Assembly: GCA_016219235.1 (NCBI GenBank)
Contig: JACRBO010000214.1
Location: 1-8,850, forward strand
Direction of reading: 5' to 3'
Length of the DNA stretch: 8,850 bases
DNA from: Chloroflexota bacterium
GTDB lineage: Bacteria; Chloroflexota; Anaerolineae; Fen-1058
The notes under the pieces are model-generated. The model had not been told where the DNA came from. It ran no database searches and worked only from the letters and a program-made list of their open reading frames with translations. The position numbers were made by a program, and so were the translations under genes. Below are positions 1 through 6,093 of this stretch, piece by piece (positions within the stretch are counted from its first letter, which is position 1; every line of letters begins with the position of its first letter).

Positions 1-616
1 CGAAAAAGGGATTGCCGCCCGTCTGACGATGCAGCGCGGCGGCCTCTACCGCCCGATGGCCCACCAGCGTCCGCACGGCCTTCTCGGACAGCGGCGCCAG
101 CGCCAGCCGGCGCACCGTGGTCGATGCGCCCGCTTCGCCCAGCACGGTGCGTAGCGGATGACGCGGGCCGATCTCGTCGTCGCGGTAGGTGGCGATGAGC
201 AGCGCGCGGGTGCGCTGGATGCGGCGGCCCAGAAACTTCAAGAGATCGAGGGTGGCTTCATCGGCCCAGTGCACGTCTTCCAACACGACGATGGTCGCAT
301 CGAGTTGCAGTTCGTTGAGGAAGGCGGAAAACAACGCGGCCCGATCGGACTCGGCGTCCAGGCGGGTGTGCCAGTCGCCGCGCATTTGCAGGGCAATGTC
401 GCGCAGCGGGCCTAAAGGGCGCGGGGTGAACAGCAAATCGCACGCCCCCCACCACACGCGCGCGCCGCGTTGATCGCGCGTGAACTGTTCGAGCAGCGAG
501 GTCTTGCCGATGCCGGCCTCGCCGCTGACAAACACGACGCGGCCGCTGCCGGCGCGGGCTTCGGCCAGCGTGGCTTGCAGCGCGGCTAAACAGGGTTCGC
601 GTTCAAGCAGGGTCAT
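1..616 (-). CDS. AAA-ATPase regulator, LuxR/MalT-like (N-terminal part; cut by window edge)
   Basis: Open frame from ATG at 616 to the left edge (205 codons visible, 3' part missing). It starts MTLLEREPCLAALQ, the usual opening of stand-alone AAA_16-type ATPases. Walker A is GEAGIGKTS (residues 32-40). Walker B is IVVLEDVHWADE (109-120), with the acidic pair E113-D114 and the VHWAD signature. TGGNPFF (199-205) ends the visible part and is a conserved post-sensor motif of this family. Such ATPases usually head large regulators (LuxR-type HTH, BTAD or cyclase fusions with TPR repeats) in which ATP binding gates activity; the effector domain lies outside the window, so the exact class is unknown. 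No in-frame ATG, GTG or TTG was seen upstream as far as 694, and a strong promoter places the transcript start at or next to this ATG. Family call confident, full architecture not. Confidence 0.88.
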   Translation of the reverse strand, partial: MTLLEREPCLAALQATLAEARAGSGRVVFVSGEAGIGKTSLLEQFTRDQRGARVWWGACDLLFTPRPLGPLRDIALQMRGDWHTRLDAESDRAALFSAFLNELQLDATIVVLEDVHWADEATLDLLKFLGRRIQRTRALLIATYRDDEIGPRHPLRTVLGEAGASTTVRRLALAPLSEKAVRTLVGHRAVEAAALHRQTGGNPFF

Positions 617-651
617 TGTCCGATTGTATGTGTCAAGCCGACGTATGTCAA
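616..651 (-). promoter_or_regulatory. Near-consensus sigma-70 promoter, apparently leaderless
   Basis: On the minus strand, TTGACA (651-646) is followed by a 17-nt spacer and TACAAT (628-623). The -35 matches the vegetative consensus perfectly and the -10 at five of six positions. Only six bases (CGGACA) separate the -10 from the ATG at 616, so the predicted start point falls on the A of the start codon. A second TTGACA (636-631) lies inside the spacer, too close to this -10 to serve it. No Shine-Dalgarno can fit. Motifs are read directly; leaderless transcription is inferred. Confidence 0.75.
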
Positions 652-677
652 TCGCTCGATTGGGTATGAGATGGGCC

Positions 678-776
678 GGCGAATGAATTCGCAGCAACAA
701 CTACACGAAGTCGGCCTGCGCCGACTGAGCCGACGGAGGTCGGCTTCGTGTAACTGTAGGCGCGATTTCAATCGCC
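678..776. repeat. Nested-palindrome element, type 1 (REPIN-like)
   Basis: A 99-bp near-perfect inverted repeat centred near 727. The long arms share ACACGAAG / CTTCGTGT (703-710 and 744-751). Each half holds two small hairpins: GCGAAT pairing with ATTCGC (679-692) and GTCGGC pairing with GCCGAC (710-725) on the left; GCCGAC pairing with GTCGGC (729-744) and GCGATT pairing with AATCGC (762-775) on the right. The halves differ at bases that are paired inside each small hairpin, and the partner base has changed too. It lies between the promoter of the AAA-ATPase gene and the 3' end of the kinase gene. Two inverted copies of a hairpin-forming unit resemble a REPIN; no transposase is in view. Confidence 0.75.
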
Positions 777-839
777 CGCACTGAGGTGTACTGTAACGGC
801 GGGGCGTTGATTCAGCGTGTTTGGGGTCAAACGGGCAGC

Positions 840-903
840 GCTCTCGGCGGATTGCCAAATCCGCTGTCAAAGCCGATGGATTTGGCAATCCATCGAGAGC
901 AGT
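840..903. repeat. Nested-palindrome element, type 2, copy A (REPIN-like)
   Basis: A 64-bp element beginning GCTCTCG and ending CGAGAGC plus AGT. The left arm contains a hairpin GCGGATT / AATCCGC with loop GCCA (847-864). The right arm contains a 9-bp stem, CGATGGATT (874-882) with AATCCATCG (887-895), loop TGGC. The arms are also inverted copies of each other, so a single long hairpin or two small ones can form. The same family recurs in the same orientation at 2682-2744. Copy A sits about 50 bp past the stop codon of the kinase gene, where it could end or protect the transcript (inference; no U-tract follows). Confidence 0.85.
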
Positions 904-951
904 CGACGACTGTTCCGCTTAATTAGGGAGTGTCAATCTTGCCACATGAAT

Positions 952-2556
952 TTACGGAAGGAACGGCTGCACCGGCAAGGTCAGGCTAAAGCGCGCGCCC
1001 TGCCCCGTATTCTCGGCGTGAACGGTTCCACCGTGCGCTTCGGCAATTGCTCTGACGATAGCTAAGCCCAAGCCGTGACCGGGATAAGTCGAGGCATTGC
1101 GGCCGCGATGAAATCGTCCAAACAACTGAGCGAGATCTTCGGCGGGAATGCCGATGCCGGTATCTTCGACGGTGATCTCGACGGCCCGATCGATCGGATG
1201 CAGGCCCAACCGGATCGTCCCACCTTCAGGTGTAAACTTGATCGCGTTGTCGAGCAGGTTCCCGATCGCGCGGCGTAACTGATCGGGTTGGCCGTGGATC
1301 GGGATCGGTTGTTCGGCGAGATCGAGCATGAAGGTCAAACCCGTTTGATCGGCTTGCGACGCGTAGACTTCGCTCAAGTCGCGCACGAGTTGAGTTAGAT
1401 CGAGCGGCGTTGATTCGGCCAGCGACTGTGCTTCAACTCGCGACAGATCGAGCAAGCCCTGCGTCAATTCTTCCAGTCGTGTTACTTGCGCGCGAGCGCG
1501 GCGAATGTCCTCCAGCGGCGCAGTGGCGCGCGATTCGGCCAGTTCCAGTTCGGTGTGCAGCGCAGTCAGCGGCGTGTGCAGTTCGTGCGCGGCGTCGGCC
1601 ACGAAGCGGCGCAGCGTCGTGATCGTGCCTTCAACTCGATCAGCCATGTTATTGAACGAGTGGGCCAGCGTGCCGATCTCGTCATCGCGCGCCATATTCG
1701 CCCGCGTGGCAAGGTTGCCGTCGGCCATGCGGGCAGTTACAGCCGTCAGCGCCACGATCGGTTGACTGAGTCGGTGGCTGAACAACCAACCGGCAGCGGC
1801 GGCCAGCCCGATCGCGATCACGCTGGCAATCGCCCAGCCCTCGGCTACGCTGTTGACAATCTCCTGTCCATAGGCTGGTCCGTCCGATAATTCCACGAAG
1901 CCCTGCAGCATGCCCGTCGTGTCAACTAGCGGCTGACTCACGACGCTACCAGATCGACCGCCGCTTTGATCGAAAGTCCCGCTGTTCACTTCGAAACCCA
2001 GGGGCGTGCCGGCCACTTTGACCGACGAATAGAACGCGTCCGTGCCGGTCAACACGTCCTTGTGGCTTAAGAAGAACTGACCGGTCGCATCACCAAACAT
2101 GGCCGGCGGTTCGGGCATGGGCGGCGGAACCGGCAGCGCCTTGCTGCTCGGCTCTGACCGCGCGTAAATTGCAATGATGGTCAAGCGATCGGGCGCAAGC
2201 GGCTCGTCGACGGTCGGGAAGGCGCGGGTGAACTTGCCCGCGCCCACCGCCACGTCCACCCTGTCGGGAACGCCAGAGTCGGCTAGCACCAGTCCGTCCA
2301 GGCCCAACACGCGAACGCGGGCTTGTAGCAAGAACGCTAAGCCCTGCGCCTGCACATCGAGCGGCTCGCCTGCCTTGATTGTTTCCGCGAACTTGAGGTT
2401 GACCCCTTCGGCATTGGTGGCCAGATAGATCTGTTCACGCTGCTGGTAGTAGTCGCGCAACGTGATCAGCAACACCACGCCCAACGCCAACGCGGCCAGC
2501 AACGCAATCGCCGCATAGCTTAAGGTCAGTCGCCATCGAATGGACTTTGGTCGCAT
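952..2556 (-). CDS. Membrane sensor histidine kinase (HAMP-HisKA-HATPase_c)
   Basis: A 534-residue kinase with a complete classical layout. TM1 is at about 14-33, an extracytoplasmic sensor region at 36-238 has a proline-rich stretch (141-151), TM2 is at about 241-259 and HAMP at about 260-312. HisKA carries FVADAAHELHTPL with phospho-acceptor H324. The ATPase domain has the N box NLLDNAIKF (433-441), G1 DTGIGIP (465-471), F box FGRFHRG (479-485) and G2 GHGLGLAI (493-500). All key residues are present. The usual HELRTP reads HELHTP here. It would autophosphorylate on H324 and pass phosphate to a response regulator, but none is adjacent. The ATG at 2556 has only a weak G-rich ribosome site about 7 nt upstream. 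It follows the exporter cluster on the same strand, so control of envelope stress or export is plausible but inferred. The sensor domain was not recognised. Confidence 0.95.
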   Translation of the reverse strand: MRPKSIRWRLTLSYAAIALLAALALGVVLLITLRDYYQQREQIYLATNAEGVNLKFAETIKAGEPLDVQAQGLAFLLQARVRVLGLDGLVLADSGVPDRVDVAVGAGKFTRAFPTVDEPLAPDRLTIIAIYARSEPSSKALPVPPPMPEPPAMFGDATGQFFLSHKDVLTGTDAFYSSVKVAGTPLGFEVNSGTFDQSGGRSGSVVSQPLVDTTGMLQGFVELSDGPAYGQEIVNSVAEGWAIASVIAIGLAAAAGWLFSHRLSQPIVALTAVTARMADGNLATRANMARDDEIGTLAHSFNNMADRVEGTITTLRRFVADAAHELHTPLTALHTELELAESRATAPLEDIRRARAQVTRLEELTQGLLDLSRVEAQSLAESTPLDLTQLVRDLSEVYASQADQTGLTFMLDLAEQPIPIHGQPDQLRRAIGNLLDNAIKFTPEGGTIRLGLHPIDRAVEITVEDTGIGIPAEDLAQLFGRFHRGRNASTYPGHGLGLAIVRAIAEAHGGTVHAENTGQGARFSLTLPVQPFLP

Positions 2557-2589
2557 GCTTCAACCCCCACGCTTCATTCAAGCCTCGTC

Positions 2590-2617
2590 AGTATAATCAA
2601 AGTCTACTCGATTTCAG
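2590..2617 (-). promoter_or_regulatory. Possible sigma-70 promoter for the histidine kinase
   Basis: On the minus strand CTGAAA (2617-2612), a 16-nt spacer and TATACT (2595-2590) stand about 33 bp before the kinase ATG. The -10 matches five of six consensus bases, the -35 four of six. It lies in the only AT-rich part of the 75-bp gap. This would let the kinase be transcribed apart from the genes before it. Motif-based only. Confidence 0.35.
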
Positions 2618-2631
2618 GCCGTTTCGACAGA

Positions 2632-3084
2632 TCACAGGGAACGGTTATTATTCTGGGTAACTGACGCTGGTTTGCACTTTTGCTCACAACGGATTGTCAA
2701 ATCCGCTGAATTTCCGCTGGATTTGGCAATCCAGCGGGAGCAGTTTGATAGCGTGTCGTGCGTGACTACGACGGCGATGATCGGACCGTCATAACCGGCC
2801 TCCCGGTTGACGATCTTCCCGCTCGCATCGCGCACCGTGTGAAACCTGACGACGTGCGTGCCGATCGAGACGGTATTGTCCTCGCGCTTCACGACGAGGC
2901 CGACCGCGTCCGGTTCGGTGGCAGGCAGTTCGGCTGTCTTTGCCGGCCGGATCGACGCGCTGCCAAAGATCGAACCGGCCGCGGTCTTCGGCGCATTCAG
3001 GTAGCGCCCGCCGATGAAGGCTGCGCCCGCAATGGCCACTCCCAGCATGATTACGCCCAGACCGATGAGCCTTCTACGCCTCAC
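2632..3084 (-). CDS. Truncated paralogue of the membrane-anchored protein; 3' end replaced by a palindromic repeat
   Basis: A 150-codon frame starting with GTG at 3084, supported by GGGAGG (3098-3093) 8 nt upstream. A short basic N-terminus precedes one membrane segment (about 6-24), then AGAAFIGGRYLN. The middle aligns with the intact neighbour at 3241-3873: AELPATEPDAVGLVVKREDN (residues 51-70) against KELPEAEPAATGLFAERKDN, and AVVVTHDT (104-111) against EVVVTGDT. Homology stops just after that motif. From about residue 113 the frame runs through the palindromic repeat at 2682-2744 and then non-homologous DNA to the stop at 2632, so residues 113-150 are repeat-derived or novel. The domain's second half is lost and the protein is probably non-functional or altered. 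Its start overlaps the stop of the remnant frame before it (GTGA). The function of the family is unknown. Confidence 0.7.
   Translation of the reverse strand: MRRRRLIGLGVIMLGVAIAGAAFIGGRYLNAPKTAAGSIFGSASIRPAKTAELPATEPDAVGLVVKREDNTVSIGTHVVRFHTVRDASGKIVNREAGYDGPIIAVVVTHDTLSNCSRWIAKSSGNSADLTIRCEQKCKPASVTQNNNRSL
2682..2744. repeat. Nested-palindrome element, type 2, copy B, inside a coding region
   Basis: A 63-bp relative of the element at 840-903, same orientation. The left hairpin is CGGATT / AATCCG with loop GTCA (2690-2705). The right hairpin is a 9-bp stem, CGCTGGATT (2715-2723) with AATCCAGCG (2728-2736), loop TGGC. Both copies end GGAGCAGT or GAGAGCAGT. The small stems differ between copies at paired positions (for example CGAT/ATCG in A against CGCT/AGCG in B). 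This copy encodes most of the aberrant C-terminus of the frame at 2632-3084. Confidence 0.85.
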
Positions 3085-3215
3085 CGCTTATTCCTCCCAT
3101 CGTCGCGGCCGATCTGCGTCTGTTGATTCAGCAGTCGCCCGCCGACAAAAGCTGCGCCCGCCAGAAGCACGACCTACGCCACGCTGACGATCATAATCAT
3201 ACGCTTCTGCTTCAT
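3081..3215 (-). pseudogene. Remnant of a third paralogue with an in-frame TAG
   Basis: The minus strand reads from ATG at 3215, with AGGAG (3229-3225) 9 nt upstream. Thirteen codons (MKQKRMIMIVSVA) are followed by TAG (3176-3174). The same frame then continues VVLLAGAAFVGGRLLNQQTQ to a TGA at 3083-3081. LAGAAFVGGRLLNQ is identical to residues 39-52 of the intact neighbour, directly after its membrane segment, so this is the N-terminal anchor of a duplicated gene. The rest of the domain is absent. The terminal TGA overlaps the GTG start of the next frame, so the remnant might still act as a translated leader if reinitiation occurs (a GTG lies two codons past the TAG); that is speculative. A broken tandem duplicate is the simplest reading. 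Confidence 0.75.
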
Positions 3216-3240
3216 ATCTTATCGCTCCTGATCACGGCAC

Positions 3241-3873
3241 TCACGGTGCCGCTGGTTTGAACATCATGGGCTGCGAATAGAACAGCACGCTGGCGATCAC
3301 CCGATCGCCGCGCCGCTCGCCCCAGGCCGTTACCAAACTGTTAGCGCCGATCTCGTCGAGTGAACCCGGCGCAACCTGCTGCTGTAACTCTCCATTGACG
3401 GGCTGCGTCTTAACATCTCCCATCTGCGTCACGTCTTTATAGAGGATCGTATCGCCGGTCACCACCACTTCGAGCTGTTGCCCGTTACCATCGGTCTGCG
3501 TGTTCACCGTGCCATTCTCATCCACCTGCACCATGAACTCGTTGCCAATCGTGACAAAGATGCTGTTGTCTTTACGCTCGGCAAACAGGCCGGTGGCCGC
3601 CGGCTCAGCTTCGGGCAATTCCTTGGCCCGTACGAGCTTCATGGACACTGCCTGACCACCGCCGCCCGGACCGCCGCTGATCATCATTCCGCCGGGACCG
3701 CCGGTCTGCTGCGCCAGTTGATTCAGCAAGCGCCCGCCCACGAAGGCCGCGCCCGCCAACACTGCAGCCAATGCCACGACGCCGATAATGATCAGGCCGG
3801 TGCGTCTTGGCCTAGCGGCAACAGGCAGGGTCGTTGATTCATCGGGTTGTGAAACGACTTCTGGATTTTCCAT
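3241..3873 (-). CDS. Membrane-anchored beta-rich protein of unknown function
   Basis: A 210-residue protein. The start at 3873 is preferred because AAAGGAA (3885-3879) then lies at good distance; ATG at 3876 is only 3 nt from it, and the frame's longer start at 3930 reads through repeat-derived DNA. Layout: a cytoplasmic tail (1-25), a membrane segment (about 26-44), AGAAFVGGRLLNQ (40-52), a glycine-rich linker (58-73) and an outside domain of short beta-type stretches with SIFVTIGN (104-111), EVVVTGDTILYKDVT (135-149) and SLVTAWGERRGDRVIA (179-194). The last part faintly recalls DUF5666-type OB-like domains, but I do not recognise the family firmly. It directly follows the exporter permease and precedes two damaged relatives. 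A part in the exporter or in sensing by the kinase is inference from position. Confidence 0.8.
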   Translation of the reverse strand: MENPEVVSQPDESTTLPVAARPRRTGLIIIGVVALAAVLAGAAFVGGRLLNQLAQQTGGPGGMMISGGPGGGGQAVSMKLVRAKELPEAEPAATGLFAERKDNSIFVTIGNEFMVQVDENGTVNTQTDGNGQQLEVVVTGDTILYKDVTQMGDVKTQPVNGELQQQVAPGSLDEIGANSLVTAWGERRGDRVIASVLFYSQPMMFKPAAP

Positions 3874-3923
3874 CATAGTTCCTTTCGCCATAAAATAGTG
3901 GCGTCTGCAAAATCGATTATCGA

Positions 3924-3951
3924 TGATCACTCATCACTCGTCACTCATCAC
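3924..3951. repeat. Heptamer tandem array after the permease gene
   Basis: Four 7-bp units on the plus strand: TGATCAC, TCATCAC, TCGTCAC, TCATCAC, then a decayed TCGTATC. The array overlaps the permease stop codon (3948-3950) and its last glutamate codon. Bases 3934-3954 are identical to 6125-6145 in the gap after the fusion protein gene. On the mRNA strand each unit carries GTGA or ATGA. Confidence 0.8.
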
Positions 3952-5246
3952 TCGTATCGCAGCGCCTCAATCGGATCGAGCCGCGAGGCCCGCAGCGCGG
4001 GATACAGTCCGAAGATGATGCCCGTCAGCAGCGCCACGCCGAACGACAACGGGACACTTGTCGGATCGAGCAGCGCGATGCCGTTGTTCAACGAGGCGGC
4101 AACCGGCACTGTAAGGATGCCGGCCGCGATGCCCAACAATCCGCTGACCGCGCTCAGCAGCACCGCCTCCAGCAGGAACTGCGCCACGATGTCCTGACGC
4201 TGCGCCCCCACCGCCAATCGCACGCCGATCTCGCGCGTCCGCTCCGTCACACTGACCAGCATCACGTTCATGATGCCGATCCCGCCGACCATCAACGCCA
4301 CAATCGCCAGAGCAGTGAGCAGCAGTGAGAACGTGCGGGCGGCGTCCTGCTGCGCGCCTAAAATATCGCTCTTCGTGATCAGGAAGAAGTCGTCCGTGTA
4401 ATTACCCTCGGCATCCGGCACGATACCGTGCCGCTCGCGCAAAAAGGCGGTGACCTGCGCCTTCGCTTCGTCCATGCGCGATTGATCGCTGACGTGCGCC
4501 GTGATCGATACGGAGGGATCGGTGTCATACAAATTGCGGATGGCCGTGCTGATCGGCAGATAGAATCCTTCGTTCGGCTTGCCGCGCACACGTTCCGAGG
4601 GATCGGTCAGCTCGAGTTCGGCGACGACGCCGATCACTTCGCACGGCTTGCGATTGACCCACACCAACTGCCCGATCGCTTCGTCGCCTTCGAAGAGATC
4701 GAGCGCGGTCTGATAGCCCAGCACACACACATCGGCGCCCGCCGAAACTTCGGAGCGCGTAAAGAAGCGCCCTTCACCGATGAACGAGTCCGGCGTCAAC
4801 GGCTTGTCTGTCGGCCAATTCACCGGCTGAACCTGAGCCTCTTGCGCGACCGTCGCCAGTTGATCGGCGGTGGTGCCGACGATGGACATATCCAGCACGA
4901 CCCGGCCCTGCCGCACTTTGCCCTGCGTCTGGACGGTCATCTCCACTCGATCGATCAGGCTGGCGCTTTCGGGCAGGAGCAGGCCGTCTTCGTACGACAC
5001 GGTTTTGCCCGTCAATTTCGTTTCGCCGCTGTTCTCCTTGAAGCGCAGCGCGGCGTCGATCTGAATTTGATCCGAGCCAAGAAACCGGAAATTCGATTCG
5101 ACCGCGGCGCGTGCGCCGTTGCCCAGCGCCAGCGTGGCAATAACCGACGCGACGCCGATAATGACGCCCAGCGCGGTGAGCACGGCGCGCAGCTTGTTGC
5201 CGGAGAGGCCGTTGAAGGCAGTTCGTAGTGTATTGAATAAGGTCAT
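3948..5246 (-). CDS. ABC transporter permease, MacB/FtsX family
   Basis: 432 residues from ATG at 5246. The open frame extends upstream to a TTG at 5297, but that part is repeat-derived, so the inner ATG is preferred; its ribosome site is weak (GAGAAG). TM1 (about 21-42) lies in NKLRAVLTALGVIIGVASVIATLALG. A large extracytoplasmic MacB_PCD-type domain (about 45-300) follows, then an FtsX domain with three membrane segments (about 306-332, 357-383, 400-420). GGIGIMNVMLVSVTERTREI (321-340) followed by GVRLAVGA, and the ending ASRLDPIEALRYE, are family hallmarks. Length is normal for a MacB-type permease lacking a fused ATPase. It pairs with the ATPase encoded just before it, and two copies would form the membrane part of the exporter. 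Substrate unknown; relatives export peptides, macrolides or lipoproteins. Confidence 0.95.
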   Translation of the reverse strand: MTLFNTLRTAFNGLSGNKLRAVLTALGVIIGVASVIATLALGNGARAAVESNFRFLGSDQIQIDAALRFKENSGETKLTGKTVSYEDGLLLPESASLIDRVEMTVQTQGKVRQGRVVLDMSIVGTTADQLATVAQEAQVQPVNWPTDKPLTPDSFIGEGRFFTRSEVSAGADVCVLGYQTALDLFEGDEAIGQLVWVNRKPCEVIGVVAELELTDPSERVRGKPNEGFYLPISTAIRNLYDTDPSVSITAHVSDQSRMDEAKAQVTAFLRERHGIVPDAEGNYTDDFFLITKSDILGAQQDAARTFSLLLTALAIVALMVGGIGIMNVMLVSVTERTREIGVRLAVGAQRQDIVAQFLLEAVLLSAVSGLLGIAAGILTVPVAASLNNGIALLDPTSVPLSFGVALLTGIIFGLYPALRASRLDPIEALRYE

Positions 5247-5266
5247 ATCAAATCTTCTCTGACGAG

Positions 5267-5405
5267 ATGACAAGATGAAGGGATGAAGGGATGACAAGGT
5301 GATCTATCAACTGTGATGACTCTTGCATCTTGTCATCTTGTCATCTTGTCATCTTGTCATCTTGTCATCTTGTCACCTTGTCATCCTGTCACCCTGTCAC
5401 CCTGT
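5267..5405. repeat. Inverted octamer array between ATPase and permease genes
   Basis: Ten direct 8-bp units (5326-5405) run CATCTTGT six times, then CACCTTGT, CATCCTGT, CACCCTGT and CACCCTGT. Four units of the opposite sense (5267-5298) are ATGACAAG, ATGAAGGG, ATGAAGGG, ATGACAAG. A 27-bp spacer separates the blocks. Perfect pairings include ATGACAAGGTGA (5291-5302) with TCACCTTGTCAT (5373-5384), and GATGACAAGATGA (5266-5278) with 5333-5345, so transcripts of this gap can fold into a long hairpin in several registers. The array supplies the ATPase stop codon and part of its last codons. Confidence 0.9.
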
Positions 5406-6077
5406 CACAATCATGCCGTCTCGCATGTGAACGATCCGCTGCGCGTAAGCGGCGACATTCGCATCGTGTGTCACCATGATGATCGTGCGGCCATCCGTCG
5501 ATAGCCCGGCCAGCAGCTGCATGATTTCCGTGCCGGTCTGGCTGTCCAGGTTGCCCGTCGGCTCGTCGGCCAGAACCAGCGCCGGATCGGTGATAAGCGC
5601 GCGCGCAATCGCCACCCGCTGGCGTTCGCCACCGGACAATTCGGTAGGCCGATGCTGGGCGCGCTGCGCCAGGCCCACGTGCTTGAGGGCTTCGATCGCA
5701 CGCCGCTGCGTGTCAGCCACCTGCCCGCGATACAACAGCGGCAGCATCACGTTATCCAGCGCACTGAGCCGCGGCAGCAAATTAAACGTCTGAAAGATAA
5801 AGCCGATGCGGCGGTTGCGCACACGCGCGCGTTCATTGGCGGTGAGCTGGCTCACATCGCGCCCTTCCAAAAAAGAGCGGCCCGCCGTCGGCGTATCCAG
5901 ACAGCCTAACAGGTGCATCATCGTCGATTTGCCGCTGCCCGACGGCCCCATCAACGCGACAAATTCACCCGGCGTCACGTGCACGCTCACGCCGCGCAGC
6001 GCGCGCACTTCGGTCGTGCCCAGGCGATACGAGCGCGTCAGATTTTCTGTCTCAATCACTGGTCTGTCTGAGTTCAT
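5397..6077 (-). CDS. ABC transporter ATP-binding protein, LolD/MacB/YknY class
   Basis: 226 residues, the standard length for this class, with every catalytic motif: Walker A GPSGSGKST (44-52), Q-loop Q96 in FIFQTFNLLPRL, signature LSGGERQRVAIARAL (147-161), Walker B LVLADEP with E172, D-loop NLDS (176-179) and the switch histidine in VTHD (H204). The TFNLLPRL stretch and EPTGNLDS are typical of LolD/MacB-type ATPases. It hydrolyses ATP to drive the FtsX-type permease encoded next. The ATG at 6077 lacks a good Shine-Dalgarno (ACGAGATGACTAA upstream), so translation may depend on upstream genes. The final codons V-T-G-stop run into the octamer array, but the C-terminus looks natural for the family. 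Confidence 0.96.
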   Translation of the reverse strand: MNSDRPVIETENLTRSYRLGTTEVRALRGVSVHVTPGEFVALMGPSGSGKSTMMHLLGCLDTPTAGRSFLEGRDVSQLTANERARVRNRRIGFIFQTFNLLPRLSALDNVMLPLLYRGQVADTQRRAIEALKHVGLAQRAQHRPTELSGGERQRVAIARALITDPALVLADEPTGNLDSQTGTEIMQLLAGLSTDGRTIIMVTHDANVAAYAQRIVHMRDGMIVTG

Positions 6078-6093
6078 TTAGTCATCTCGTGGT

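Noticed and set aside
840..903. Type 2 palindrome as an intrinsic terminator of the kinase transcript
   Set aside because: A stable hairpin is possible, but no U-rich tract follows on the minus strand, and the same element occurs inside a coding frame at 2682-2744. Kept as a repeat, not called a terminator.
2758..3126. A plus-strand frame of 122 codons opposite the truncated paralogue
   Set aside because: No ribosome site or recognisable domain; the opposite strand has clear homology to the neighbouring gene and a strong GGGAGG site.
3236..3250. Small hairpin GGCAC / GTGCC across the stop of the anchored protein gene
   Set aside because: Only a 5-bp stem with no following U-tract; likely chance.
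3886..3903. Hairpin CGCCA / TGGCG just upstream of the anchored protein's ribosome site
   Set aside because: A 5-bp stem with an 8-nt loop is too weak to claim as a regulator without conservation.
3874..3930. Longer start (ATG at 3930) for the membrane-anchored protein
   Set aside because: AAAGGAA at 3885-3879 places initiation at 3873; the extension runs back into the heptamer array and shows no similarity to the paralogues.
4428..5228. A plus-strand frame of 266 codons opposite the permease gene
   Set aside because: The opposite strand encodes a full MacB/FtsX permease with hallmark motifs. The frame is a mirror of its codon pattern, with no recognisable features.
5247..5297. Upstream extension of the permease to a TTG at 5297
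   Set aside because: The extra 17 codons come from the octamer repeat and its margin; family members start with a short tail before the first membrane segment, matching the ATG at 5246.
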